Source: Flavobacteriales bacterium
GTDB taxonomy: Bacteria > Bacteroidota > Bacteroidia > Flavobacteriales_D > Sanyastnellaceae
Length of the DNA: 64,000 nt
Direction of reading: 5' to 3'
NCBI GenBank assembly: GCA_022447625.1
Contig: JAKVAX010000012.1
Coordinates: 39,970 to 103,969, forward strand
Shown here in pieces: positions 1-8,699 of the stretch. Position numbers and translations under genes: made by a program. Below the pieces are notes generated by a model that worked only from the letters and a program-made list of their open reading frames with translations, made no database searches and had not been told where the DNA came from. Positions within the stretch are counted from its first letter, which is position 1, and the number at the start of each line of letters is the position of its first letter.

Positions 1-33
1 AAGTTCGCTGAATTTAAGCGAAAATTGTTTCTC

Positions 34-891
34 ATGTCGACCGGAGATCAAACAAAAAAAGGATTGCAAAGGGATTTTGAGCCTGCTGCAGAGAACGATT
101 GGAGGGCTCGTATCCACGAGGTCATCTTCGAAGCAGATACTCCTGCAGGTAAGCGATTTGACATTGCGCTACTATGGGTAATCGTAGCCAGTGTTGTAGT
201 AGTAATGCTGGAAAGTGTTGTCGAAATCAAAGACAAATACGGCAGCCTGCTGCAAATCTTAGAATGGTCATTCACGATCGTTTTCACCATTGAATACATT
301 GCTCGACTGGTGTCGGTCAAGAAGCCATTGCGTTATGTCTTCTCCTTCTTTGGTTTGGTTGACCTCTTGTCTATCATCCCGACCTTCCTTGGTCTATTTA
401 TTCAAGGTTCTGGTTCCTTGCTTGTGATTCGAATATTGCGACTCTTGCGTGTGTTCCGTGTCTTGAAGTTGATTGGTTTCCTCAGAGAAGCGCGGGTATT
501 AGGTCAAGCCTTGCGTGCTTCTCGTCGGAAGATTGCCGTCTTCCTAATGACAGTGGTGGCCTTGGTGATCATCTTGGGTACCTTAATGTATATCATTGAA
601 GACGCTGAAGCTGGATTCACGAGTATTCCGCGAAGTATATACTGGGCTGTTGTGACGCTGACTACTGTCGGATATGGTGACATCGCACCGGCTACCGCCT
701 TAGGACAATTCTTGGCATCCGTGATTATGATCTTGGGTTATTCAATTCTGGCCGTACCTACAGGAATCGTGTCTTCAGAGCTAGCACGCACTGATCTGGA
801 GCATACCAACACTCGATCTTGCAACAGCTGTTCAAGAGAAGGGCACGCTGATGATGCCATATTCTGCAAATTTTGTGGCGAAAAGCTCTGA
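34..891 (+). CDS. Voltage-gated-type potassium channel with C-terminal zinc ribbon
   Basis: Six-segment ion channel of the VGIC superfamily. Visible are S1-S3 hydrophobic helices, an arginine-rich S4 (IRILRLLRVFRVLKLI, about residues 130-150), S5, the K+ selectivity filter TLTTVGYGD (about residue 212) and S6 with a PTG turn. The last 25 residues form a CxxC...CxxC zinc-ribbon-like tail (CNSC, CKFC). ATG 34 is preferred over an in-frame TTG at 25. The protein should sit in the inner membrane and pass K+. The zinc tail is not part of a standard KvAP-like channel and could be a regulatory cap. The family call is firm; gating properties cannot be inferred. Confidence 0.9.
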   Translation: MSTGDQTKKGLQRDFEPAAENDWRARIHEVIFEADTPAGKRFDIALLWVIVASVVVVMLESVVEIKDKYGSLLQILEWSFTIVFTIEYIARLVSVKKPLRYVFSFFGLVDLLSIIPTFLGLFIQGSGSLLVIRILRLLRVFRVLKLIGFLREARVLGQALRASRRKIAVFLMTVVALVIILGTLMYIIEDAEAGFTSIPRSIYWAVVTLTTVGYGDIAPATALGQFLASVIMILGYSILAVPTGIVSSELARTDLEHTNTRSCNSCSREGHADDAIFCKFCGEKL

Positions 892-1023
892 TCGTGCGAT
901 AGTAATAATGAATAATCAGGAACTTTTTAACGTATATTTCCTCACGACTCATTTATCATGTAAGATTATACGATAGACGAGTATCCGACTACCCTATTCG
1001 AGAACCGAGTAAAGAAAATATCC

Positions 1024-2802
1024 ATGGAACAGCCGAAGCGCTTATTCGACTTCCCATTATATCAGTTAGAGAAATTCCCACGCGAAGTCATGATGACTTC
1101 GAAAGTCAACGGTCAGTGGCACACGTGGTCGACACAACAATTCGTTGACCAAATGAATGCTATGTCCCGCGGACTGCTCAAGCTGGGAGTGCAACCAGGC
1201 GAGAAAATCGCTTTGATTTCACACAACAACCGAACGGAGTGGAATATCTCTGACCACGCTATCCTTCAGATCGGAGCCATAGATGTTCCTATCTATCCCA
1301 CGATGTCGGCTTCGGACTATGAGTACATCTTCAACCACGCAGGCATCACCCATTGCTTCGTTTCGAATCAAGAACTGTTCGAAAAAGTAGAAAGCATCCG
1401 TGGTCAGGTCCCTTCGATGAAGAATATTTACACCTATGAAGAAGTTCCAGGCGCAAAGAATTGGAAAGAAGTCTTAGACGCCGGTGCCAGAGATGACAAC
1501 TCGGAAGTGGAACGTATTCGTGCGGGAGTGAATCCTTTGGATTTGGCTACGATCATCTACACTTCAGGAACCACAGGACTTCCAAAAGGTGTGATGCTCA
1601 GCCATAACTGTATCGCGAGTAACGCCATTGATAGTTGTGACCGACTCCCAGAAGTATCTGACCGTGGATTCCGCACCTGTAGTTTCCTACCGGTATGTCA
1701 CATTTTTGAGCGTATGCTCCACTACTTGTACATCTACAACGGAGCAACGATATACTTCGCAGAAAGTTTGGAAACAGTGAAAGAAGACCTCTTCCACTCG
1801 AAGCCAATGATGTTCACTGCAGTGCCTCGTCTCCTTGAGAAATTCTACGACGGAATTGTAGCTAAAGGAGCAGCCGCTGGTGGCGTGAAGTCTAAGCTCT
1901 TCGCTTGGGCTGTTGGCCTTGCGCTGCAATGGGAGCCAGAAGGAAAGAACGGAGCATTCTACGAGTTCAAGTTGAAGATTGCTCGAAAGCTGGTTTTCTC
2001 GAAGGTGAAAGAAGCGCTTGGTCTGACTGAAATTGAAGCTGTAGCTTCTGGTAGTGCTGCTCTGCAGCCACGTCTAGCCCGGTTCTTCAATGGAGCAGGC
2101 ATTCCAGTTTATGAAGGGTATGGATTGACAGAAACGTCACCGGTAATCTCGGTGAACACATTGAATAGTGATGGCATGCTTCGCGTTGGTAGCGTTGGTA
2201 AGCCAATCAAAAACGTCGAAGTAAAGATCGCAGAAGACGGTGAGATCCTTTGTAAAGGACCTAACGTCATGATGGGGTATTACAACGACGAAGAAAAAAC
2301 CAATGAAGTACTGAAAGATGGATGGTTCCACACAGGTGATATCGGTGTGGTCGAAGATGGGTTCCTGCGTATCACTGACCGCAAGAAAGAGATCTTCAAA
2401 ACATCTGGGGGTAAGTACGTAGCTCCACAGCTACTTGAGAACTCATTGAAAGAGTCACTTTTCATCGAACAGTGCATGGTCATCGGAGAAGCACGAAAGC
2501 ACCCGAGTGCATTGATCGTTCCTGCATTTGACGCTTTGAAAGAATGGTGTCGTCGTCACAACATCGAATGGACCGCAGACGATGTTGACGCATGTGACCC
2601 TCGTGTGAAAGCACGCATCCAAGAAGATATTGATCGATTGATGGAGTCTTACGGAACTTGGGAACGAGTGAAAAAGGTGCAATACCTAAAAGAGCCTTTC
2701 TCGATTGAAGGTGGTGAGTTGACTCCTACCCTCAAGTTGAAGCGTAAGCCGATCCTTTCGAAATACGCTGACGTTATCGAGAAGATCTACGTTGACTCAT
2801 GA
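1024..2802 (+). CDS. Long-chain acyl-CoA synthetase (AMP-forming)
   Basis: A 592-residue member of the ANL adenylating superfamily, FadD15-like long-chain fatty-acid-CoA ligase. It activates fatty acids with ATP and CoA. Motifs: P-loop TSGTTGLPKG (about residue 180), GYGLTETSP (about 360), DGWFHTGDIG (about 440) and the hinge/lysine region DRKKEIFKTSGGK. Length matches the family. The TGA stop overlaps the ATG of the following PAP2 gene (ATGA), so the two are probably translationally coupled and may share a membrane lipid role. Chain-length preference cannot be read from sequence. Confidence 0.93.
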   Translation: MEQPKRLFDFPLYQLEKFPREVMMTSKVNGQWHTWSTQQFVDQMNAMSRGLLKLGVQPGEKIALISHNNRTEWNISDHAILQIGAIDVPIYPTMSASDYEYIFNHAGITHCFVSNQELFEKVESIRGQVPSMKNIYTYEEVPGAKNWKEVLDAGARDDNSEVERIRAGVNPLDLATIIYTSGTTGLPKGVMLSHNCIASNAIDSCDRLPEVSDRGFRTCSFLPVCHIFERMLHYLYIYNGATIYFAESLETVKEDLFHSKPMMFTAVPRLLEKFYDGIVAKGAAAGGVKSKLFAWAVGLALQWEPEGKNGAFYEFKLKIARKLVFSKVKEALGLTEIEAVASGSAALQPRLARFFNGAGIPVYEGYGLTETSPVISVNTLNSDGMLRVGSVGKPIKNVEVKIAEDGEILCKGPNVMMGYYNDEEKTNEVLKDGWFHTGDIGVVEDGFLRITDRKKEIFKTSGGKYVAPQLLENSLKESLFIEQCMVIGEARKHPSALIVPAFDALKEWCRRHNIEWTADDVDACDPRVKARIQEDIDRLMESYGTWERVKKVQYLKEPFSIEGGELTPTLKLKRKPILSKYADVIEKIYVDS

Positions 2803-3389
2803 TCGAACAACTCGAATCCTGGGATCAGGAGCTCTTACTCTTTTTGAACTCGCTTCGTGCCGACTGGCTGGATCAACCGATGTTCGCCATGACCAAAATG
2901 TGGTTCTGGATTCCGATCCTGGCCTTTTTGGTTTATGCGCTTTATAAGAAGTACCCTGGTGGAAAGCAGTTCATGGTTATTGTGCTTGGCATCGCGTTGA
3001 CCGTGGCGGCCAGCGACCTGATCTCTTATCGCCTGTTCAAACTTCAAATCAAACGCTATCGACCAACCCACCATTTGGTCATTGGGGAGCAAGTCCAAAC
3101 CGTGACTGACTTCAATGGCAATGAATACCGTGGCGGTAAGTATGGATTCCTTTCTTCACATGCCACGAATTACTTCGGCATCGCCACCTTCGTATTCATC
3201 ATGTTAGGCCGCGCTCGCAAGTATCGCTGGCTCTTTATTTGGGCAGCATTGATCGCTTATACCCGCATTTACCTAGGGGTGCACTACCCGAGCGATATAG
3301 TTTGCGGGGCAATTCTCGGCGTTTTGATTGCACTTGGTACCACACGCTTAACTAACTTGGGCCTGCAATACCAAGCAAGGAATGCCTAA
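2799..3389 (+). CDS. PAP2-family membrane phosphatase
   Basis: A 196-residue integral membrane phosphatase of the PAP2 superfamily (lipid phosphate or undecaprenyl-pyrophosphate phosphatases). The three motifs are present: KLQIKRYRP (K-x6-RP), SSHATN in place of PSGH, and RIYLGVHYPSD (R-x5-H-x3-D). Several hydrophobic helices surround them. It starts inside the acyl-CoA synthetase stop codon and overlaps the fluoride channel gene by 8 bp, so it belongs to one operon. Substrate is not determined; a lipid phosphate is the natural guess given the upstream gene. Confidence 0.88.
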   Translation: MIEQLESWDQELLLFLNSLRADWLDQPMFAMTKMWFWIPILAFLVYALYKKYPGGKQFMVIVLGIALTVAASDLISYRLFKLQIKRYRPTHHLVIGEQVQTVTDFNGNEYRGGKYGFLSSHATNYFGIATFVFIMLGRARKYRWLFIWAALIAYTRIYLGVHYPSDIVCGAILGVLIALGTTRLTNLGLQYQARNA

Positions 3390-3744
3390 TCTTCTCGCAG
3401 TATTTATTGGAGGTGGAATCGGTAGTGTATTACGCTATTTGATTGGTAAGGGAACCGTGAATATCATAGGTGATTTCCCTGTAGGAACACTCATTGCCAA
3501 TGTTTGTGCCACAGCTATTCTCGCATTTGCATTGAGCTTTTGGGGCAACGGTGACAGCGCGCCATCATGGCTTTCAGCGCTCGTCATCGCAGGCTTTTGT
3601 GGTGGCTTCAGCACCTTCAGCACCTTTTCCGTTGACACCGTTAAGTTGTACACTTCAGGACACACTGGCCTTGCCCTAGCCAATGTACTCATTAGCGTCA
3701 TTGGATGTGCCTTCATCGCTTGGATGATTGTAAAGAAATTGTGA
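3382..3744 (+). CDS. crcB: Fluoride ion channel FluC/CrcB
   Basis: A 120-residue four-helix membrane protein of the Fluc/CrcB family, which exports fluoride as a dual-topology dimer. The N-terminal GGGIGSVLRY motif, the pore asparagine in GTLIANV and the phenylalanine-box segment GGFSTFSTFSVDT are all present. Length is typical. It overlaps the end of the PAP2 gene by 8 bp. No fluoride riboswitch is seen upstream, as expected for an internal operon gene. Confidence 0.93.
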   Translation: MPNLLAVFIGGGIGSVLRYLIGKGTVNIIGDFPVGTLIANVCATAILAFALSFWGNGDSAPSWLSALVIAGFCGGFSTFSTFSVDTVKLYTSGHTGLALANVLISVIGCAFIAWMIVKKL

Positions 3745-3771
3745 ATTGCTTTCTCGCCTAACGGCGGAATG

Positions 3772-3779
3772 TAACTTTG
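3772..3779 (+). promoter_or_regulatory. Putative -7 box of the pafA-like gene
   Basis: TAACTTTG matches the Bacteroidota -7 consensus TAnnTTTG. A TTG lies 23 nt upstream at 3746-3748. The predicted transcription start falls around 3785, upstream of ATG 3797 and downstream of the longer in-frame start at 3746, which supports the short start. Confidence 0.55.
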
Positions 3780-3796
3780 CCCCAAATCTCGTAGCC

Positions 3797-5503
3797 ATGA
3801 GAAACCTACTATTAACCGCTTCTGCTTTGTTGTTGCTTTCGTGCGGAGGAAACGAAGTCATCTATACTTCTCAGGATGCGCCCCCACCGCCGCCACCTGT
3901 CAAGGTGGAATTGGTCATGGAAAATGAAACGAATGACTTGATGGCCGGACGTCCGAAATTGGTCGTAGGTATCGTGGTTGATCAAATGCGAACGGATTAC
4001 CTCTACCGCTATTGGAATGACTTTGGCGAGGGAGGATTCAAACGCCTGGTAGGAGATGGATTCTTCTGTTCTGACAATCACTACAGCTATGCGCCAACAT
4101 ACACAGGTCCTGGTCACGCATCTGTTTACACGGGAACAACTCCAGCAGTGCACGGTATCATAGCCAACGACTGGTTCGATCGTGAAGAAGGAATGGTCTA
4201 CTGTGCGAAAGACAATTCAACACGTGGTTTGGGTACGACGAAGAAAAGCGGACGCATGTCACCCCACCGTTTGATGAGCACAACGATTGCAGATGAGTTA
4301 ATGCTCAGCAATCAATTCCAAAGCAAGATTATTGCCTTATCCATGAAAGATCGTGGAGCAATTCTACCTGCCGGTGGCAAGCCCACTGGAGCTTATTGGT
4401 TCATTGGCAAAGACGAAGGGAACTTTGTGACGAGCGATTGGTACATGGATACACTACCAGCTTGGGTAGTTGAATTCAACAATCGAAAGCTCTCAGAACA
4501 GTATGTCTCTCAAGGTTGGGATTTGCTCAAGGATGTTTCAGCATACGATGAAAGCTACATTGATAACAACCCATACGAGGCTCCCTATGAAGGACAAACT
4601 CGTGCGGCCTTCCCATACGATTGGAGTGACATCACAGAGAATCGATACAACCTCATCAAGGGATCTCCTCACGGTGCTACGATTAGTATTGACTTTGCCA
4701 TTGCTGCCATGGAGGCTGAAGAAATGGGTCAGGATGACCAGCCCGATCTCTTAGCAATCAGCATCTCGAACACAGACTATGCTGGACATCAATTTGGTCC
4801 GCAATCGGTGGAGGTTCAAGACACTTACTTGCGCTTAGACCTTGAAATCAAACGCCTGCTCGACTACCTCGATGCGAATGTGGGAGAAGGTGAATACACC
4901 ATCTTCTTGACTGCAGATCATGGCGGAGCTCCCGTACCGAGCTACATGGAAAGCAACAAAATGCCTGGTGGCTATTGGAAAGCGCAAGCCATGCTTGATG
5001 ATGTTGATACCGCGCTGCAGGCAGAGTTTGGCAAAGGTGACTGGGTGAAAAATTACTCGAACGATCAATTCTTTTTTGATCAGGAACTCATGGCTGATCG
5101 CAACGTAGAAATGGATGACATCTCTGAGGTTGTGATTTCAGTAGCGATGAAGCAGCCTGAGGTATACACTGCCTTGGCGAAGGAAGAATTCCTAGAACAG
5201 GATTACGATGAACTACCGCTTCGCAATGTTCAGCGCGGGATTCATCCACAACGATCAGGGGATGTAATTCTCTTGGTTCGTCCTGGGTTCATTGAATATG
5301 GTTTCCGAGGAACCACTCATGGTTCTCCCTTCAGCTATGATACGCATGTGCCACTGATCTTCTTCGGAACACAAATTCCGAAGGGAGAAGAAATTGCGCG
5401 CAGAACCCATATCCGCGATATCGCACCAACAGTTGCTCGCTTACTTCGCATCACGCAGCCTACAGGTTGCACTGGTGAGGTAATCGACGAAATCTTCGAA
5501 TAA
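3797..5503 (+). CDS. pafA: PafA-like alkaline phosphatase lipoprotein
   Basis: A 568-residue alkaline phosphatase superfamily member of the PafA type found in Bacteroidota. It hydrolyses phosphomonoesters in the periplasm or at the outer membrane and supplies phosphate. An N-terminal lipoprotein signal ends at Cys16 (LLLLSC). The Thr nucleophile lies in TYTGPGHAS (Thr about 103). Metal and substrate residues follow in order: Asn in IIANDWF, Lys/Arg in SMKDRG, Asp/His in NTDYAGHQFG, Asp-His in TADHGG, and His in GTTHGSPF. These match the known PafA active-site set. The longer reading from 3746 adds 17 residues ahead of the signal peptide and is rejected. The next gene starts one base after its stop. 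Confidence 0.92.
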   Translation: MRNLLLTASALLLLSCGGNEVIYTSQDAPPPPPPVKVELVMENETNDLMAGRPKLVVGIVVDQMRTDYLYRYWNDFGEGGFKRLVGDGFFCSDNHYSYAPTYTGPGHASVYTGTTPAVHGIIANDWFDREEGMVYCAKDNSTRGLGTTKKSGRMSPHRLMSTTIADELMLSNQFQSKIIALSMKDRGAILPAGGKPTGAYWFIGKDEGNFVTSDWYMDTLPAWVVEFNNRKLSEQYVSQGWDLLKDVSAYDESYIDNNPYEAPYEGQTRAAFPYDWSDITENRYNLIKGSPHGATISIDFAIAAMEAEEMGQDDQPDLLAISISNTDYAGHQFGPQSVEVQDTYLRLDLEIKRLLDYLDANVGEGEYTIFLTADHGGAPVPSYMESNKMPGGYWKAQAMLDDVDTALQAEFGKGDWVKNYSNDQFFFDQELMADRNVEMDDISEVVISVAMKQPEVYTALAKEEFLEQDYDELPLRNVQRGIHPQRSGDVILLVRPGFIEYGFRGTTHGSPFSYDTHVPLIFFGTQIPKGEEIARRTHIRDIAPTVARLLRITQPTGCTGEVIDEIFE

Positions 5504-5504
5504 A

Positions 5505-7232
5505 ATGGCCCAAAAGATTACTTACCGCGTTTGGTCGGAAAAGCCTCATTCTCGCTACCTCGATCTGGAAGCTCATATTCCAACAGGTGGAAGAAAGGAA
5601 CTCACCTTGCAATTGCCAGCATGGCGTCCGGGACGTTATGAATTAGGCAACTTCGCTCGAAACATCCGCAGCCTAAGCGTCAGCGTTCCGAGCGATAGCG
5701 AGAAAAATATCAACGCGGTTAAAACAGGCAAAGACACCTGGCAAGTCAACTGTGACGGTCATGATTCAATTGTAGTGCGCTACGATTATTATGCTGCTGA
5801 ATTGAATGCAGGATCTACGTGGGTGGACGCTGATCAGATTTATGTGAATCCGGTCAATTGCTTCCTTTATTTGCCTGATCAGCAAGACACGCCGTATGAA
5901 ATCACGGTAGAGATGGAAGAAGATTTTCGTCTAGCCACTGGCATGAAAGTCGAAGGCAACACGATGTTCGCCAAGGATGTTCAAGAGGTAATGGACTGCC
6001 CGTTCATTGCTTCGCCAGATTTGTGGGAGCGCACTTATGAAGTGGACGGAAAACAGTACCACATTTGGATTCAAGGGCGTCATCGTTTAGATGAATCGCG
6101 TTTGCTTCAGGAGTTTGAAGCCTTTACCAAAGCACAATTGACTGCCTTTGGTTCGATTCCTTGTGAGGATTACCATTTCATTTTCCACTTCCCAGATCAT
6201 GCTACGCGTCACGGTGTAGAACATGAGAACTCAACGGTCATTGCGCTTGGTCCAGCAGAGAAACTCATGAAGGTGGATGGGTATGATGAAATGCTCGGTA
6301 TTTCATGTCACGAGCTCTATCACACTTGGAATATCAAGAGTATTCGTCCGAAAGAAATGATGCCGTACGACTTCTCGAAGGAGAATTACAGTCGTTTAGG
6401 GTATGTAGCTGAGGGAGTCACTACTTATTACGGTGATCTGTACCTCTATCGTTCGCAAGTATTTAATGAGCAGAAGTATCTCTCGCTTCTCGCCGGACAA
6501 ATTCAACGCCATTTGCACAACCCTGGTCGTTTGAATTTGAGTGTGGCTGATAGCAGCTTTGATACATGGCTGGATGGATACCAATCGGGTATTCCTCATC
6601 GTAAGGTTTCGATTTATACTGAAGGATGTTTGACGGCGTTTATGACCGACGTAGAAATCATGCGTTCTACGAACAATGAACGTTCATTGGATGACGTCAT
6701 GAAGATCATGTACGAACGATTCGGACTGAAAGGAGAAGGATACACTGAGGCTGATTACCGTCACGCTGTAACAGAAGTTGCAGAGAAAGATCTGAATGTG
6801 ATTTTCGATCAGCTGATCTACGGCACGGATGACTATACGGAGCACTTGAATTCAGCATTAGCATACCTCGGGATTTCATTTGACATGCATGATGACAACA
6901 CCTTCATGCAACAGACAGGGGTCTTCCATTTCAATAGCAACGGTAAAGTTAAAGTACACGATGTGTGGCCTGATTCTCCGGGAGACCGCGCAGGATTAGG
7001 ACGCGGTGATGAGCTCATTTCATTGAACGGAATTTTGGTGGATGAATTGATTAATGAACGAATTCAATTCACCGGAAGAGACAAGACCATCGCATTCATT
7101 CGTGACCGTGCTTTGTATGAAGCTGAAATCGAACTGGATAGAGAAGTGTACTATCCGCGGGTTTCTTTGAAGCGAAAAGAATCAGCGAATGAAGCCTTCC
7201 AGAAATGGGCGTGGCTTGAAAAAAAGGCTTAG
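5505..7232 (+). CDS. M61 glycyl-aminopeptidase-like metallopeptidase with PDZ domain
   Basis: A 575-residue peptidase of family M61. The zinc motif HELYH is at about residues 269-273, the third ligand is likely the Glu in YVAEGVTTYYGD, and a PDZ domain follows at about residues 470-545 (SPGDRAGLGRGDE). The N-terminal beta-rich domain is typical of the family. No clear signal peptide is seen, so it may be cytoplasmic. It starts 1 nt after the phosphatase stop and is probably cotranscribed with it. Family members act as aminopeptidases on Gly/Ala ends; the substrate here is unknown. Confidence 0.88.
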   Translation: MAQKITYRVWSEKPHSRYLDLEAHIPTGGRKELTLQLPAWRPGRYELGNFARNIRSLSVSVPSDSEKNINAVKTGKDTWQVNCDGHDSIVVRYDYYAAELNAGSTWVDADQIYVNPVNCFLYLPDQQDTPYEITVEMEEDFRLATGMKVEGNTMFAKDVQEVMDCPFIASPDLWERTYEVDGKQYHIWIQGRHRLDESRLLQEFEAFTKAQLTAFGSIPCEDYHFIFHFPDHATRHGVEHENSTVIALGPAEKLMKVDGYDEMLGISCHELYHTWNIKSIRPKEMMPYDFSKENYSRLGYVAEGVTTYYGDLYLYRSQVFNEQKYLSLLAGQIQRHLHNPGRLNLSVADSSFDTWLDGYQSGIPHRKVSIYTEGCLTAFMTDVEIMRSTNNERSLDDVMKIMYERFGLKGEGYTEADYRHAVTEVAEKDLNVIFDQLIYGTDDYTEHLNSALAYLGISFDMHDDNTFMQQTGVFHFNSNGKVKVHDVWPDSPGDRAGLGRGDELISLNGILVDELINERIQFTGRDKTIAFIRDRALYEAEIELDREVYYPRVSLKRKESANEAFQKWAWLEKKA

Positions 7233-7265
7233 ATTCAACTCATAATTACGCCAAAACACTAAACA

Positions 7266-7571
7266 ATGGAACAAAAAAATCTACCTAACGCTACCGCTGC
7301 CTTGGTGCTGGGTATCTTATCAATTGTATTCTCTTGTGGATTTATTGGGTTGATTTTATCAATCATTGGGCTTAACATGGCTAAGAAAGGAAAGGCTATG
7401 TACGAAGGAGCACCAGGGGAGTACAGCGAGTCTTCATTTAAACAATTAAATGCAGGAAGAATTTGCTCGATCATCGGTCTTATCCTTTCAATTCTATCTG
7501 TACTATACATTATTGCCATGTTCGCAATTTATGGAGCTGCATTCTTCACTCTAGCCGGAGCACAGTATTAA
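7266..7571 (+). CDS. Small DUF4190/CCC-motif-type membrane protein
   Basis: A 101-residue protein with two long hydrophobic segments (about residues 10-35 and 68-98) separated by a charged loop. The first helix (ALVLGILSIVFSCGFIG) and the central loop are those of the small DUF4190-type membrane proteins common in Bacteroidota. The function is unknown. A strong hairpin and T-run follow the stop, so its transcript probably ends there. Confidence 0.7.
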   Translation: MEQKNLPNATAALVLGILSIVFSCGFIGLILSIIGLNMAKKGKAMYEGAPGEYSESSFKQLNAGRICSIIGLILSILSVLYIIAMFAIYGAAFFTLAGAQY

Positions 7572-7594
7572 GAAAAAGAGATTGTTATATTCAT

Positions 7595-7623
7595 AGGGAG
7601 GTTTAGAAGCTTCCCTTTTTTTT
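7595..7623 (+). terminator. Rho-independent terminator after the DUF4190-type gene
   Basis: An inverted repeat of about 8-10 bp (AGGGAGGTTT paired with AAGCTTCCCT) is followed directly by eight T residues. It lies between two small membrane-protein genes on the same strand. Confidence 0.75.
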
Positions 7624-7628
7624 CTCAC

Positions 7629-7910
7629 ATGATTAGCTGTCCAACGAAAAAGTACTTAGGAATTGATTGTCCTGGATGCGGCATTCAAAGATCACTACTC
7701 TCCATGTTGAAGGGAGATTTTTTCGATGCATTCATCTATTATCCTGGTCTATTTCCAATAATGGTAGGTGTTGGATTCTCGGTATTGTTTTACGTTAGTA
7801 AACGCAGCATTTTCAATACCCTCGCGCGCAACACCTACATAGCTGCAGGCGTTGTCATTCTAGGAAATTGGATCTTGAAGTTAACCGGGGTGATTCCTTG
7901 TCCGGTCTAA
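7629..7910 (+). CDS. DUF2752 small membrane protein
   Basis: A 93-residue membrane protein with the DUF2752 signature CPGCGIQRS near the N terminus, an aromatic turn (YYPGLFP) and two to three hydrophobic helices. DUF2752 proteins are widespread and have no assigned function. It often occurs next to DUF4190-type proteins, as here. It ends exactly where the convergent DUF4159 gene ends. Confidence 0.78.
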   Translation: MISCPTKKYLGIDCPGCGIQRSLLSMLKGDFFDAFIYYPGLFPIMVGVGFSVLFYVSKRSIFNTLARNTYIAAGVVILGNWILKLTGVIPCPV

Positions 7911-8570
7911 TTATTCTTCACCCATAAAGACATACTGGAGCATGTTCGCTCCCATTTCAAATGCCTCTTGGCGAAGTTCGTCTGGATCTTTGTGTACTTC
8001 CCAGTCTTCCCAAGCATCTCCGAGGTCACATTCGAAATCATAGAAACAGACCAATCTGCCTTCATAGATGATGCCTAATCCTTTGGGCGCTCCGTTATCG
8101 TGCTCATGCACTTTGGGAAGTCCAGACTCCAAATCGAACTTCTGGTGGTAGATCGGATGATCGAAGGGAAGTTCAACGAAATCAAGTTCTGGAAAGACCT
8201 TTTTCATTTGTGGACGCATGAATTTATCCAATCCGTAGTTATCAGAAATATGAAGGAAGCCTCCTGATGTCAGATAATTCCGAAGATTCTCAGCGTCTGA
8301 TGCCGAAAAAACCACGTTTCCATGTCCGGTCATATGAACGAATGGATAATTAAATAGATCAGGGCTGCCGACCTCAACGTAGGGAACATCGTCTCCGATA
8401 TTCATTCCAAGGTTCTCATTACACCACTCAACGAGATTGGGCACACTGGTAGGGTTTCCGTACCAATCGCCGCCTCCGCTGTACTTCAACACAGCCACTT
8501 GCCATGAAGCGGACTGAAAGCCGCTCAAGACAAAGAAAAGCAAGAAGAATCCAAGAATTTTGAAACGCAT
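7911..8570 (-). CDS. Exported DUF4159 protein
   Basis: A 219-residue protein with an N-terminal signal peptide (ILGFFLLFFVLSGFQS) and a DUF4159 fold, which resembles class I glutamine-amidotransferase-like domains. The HMTGHGNVVFSA and LRNYLTSGGFLHISDN segments are typical. It probably acts in the periplasm; its role is unknown. The gene is convergent with the DUF2752 gene and divergent from secDF. A TAACTTTG box lies only 4 nt before the ATG, which suggests a leaderless transcript. Confidence 0.82.
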   Translation of the reverse strand: MRFKILGFFLLFFVLSGFQSASWQVAVLKYSGGGDWYGNPTSVPNLVEWCNENLGMNIGDDVPYVEVGSPDLFNYPFVHMTGHGNVVFSASDAENLRNYLTSGGFLHISDNYGLDKFMRPQMKKVFPELDFVELPFDHPIYHQKFDLESGLPKVHEHDNGAPKGLGIIYEGRLVCFYDFECDLGDAWEDWEVHKDPDELRQEAFEMGANMLQYVFMGEE

Positions 8571-8574
8571 AAAA

Positions 8575-8582
8575 CAAAGTTA
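8575..8582 (-). promoter_or_regulatory. -7 box 4 nt before the DUF4159 start codon
   Basis: On the minus strand TAACTTTG (consensus TAnnTTTG) ends 4 nt before the ATG. A TTTC lies 20 nt further upstream as a weak -33 element. Transcription would start at or next to the start codon. Confidence 0.5.
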
Positions 8583-8661
8583 CGTACCACAATGACAATA
8601 ACGAAACTCGGCGTAAAGTTCGTGCCTCTAAATGGGGGTAGCTTTTCCGCTAACGAATTTA

Positions 8662-8669
8662 TATATTTG
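8662..8669 (+). promoter_or_regulatory. Putative -7 box of secDF
   Basis: TATATTTG fits TAnnTTTG and lies 30 nt before ATG 8700. The upstream -33 element is poor. The 5' leader after it is A-rich (taaaaaccc before the ATG), typical of Bacteroidota start regions that lack a Shine-Dalgarno site. Confidence 0.5.
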
Positions 8670-8699
8670 CGCCTCGCAAAAATTAAACCTTAAAAACCC

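Noticed and set aside
892..1023. AATAATG and AGACGAG-like heptamers between the channel and acyl-CoA synthetase genes
   Set aside because: Only single units without a clear period; may be a degraded array but cannot be supported.
3746..3796. Longer start for the PafA-like phosphatase
   Set aside because: It would add 17 residues before a good lipoprotein signal and lies upstream of the predicted transcription start.
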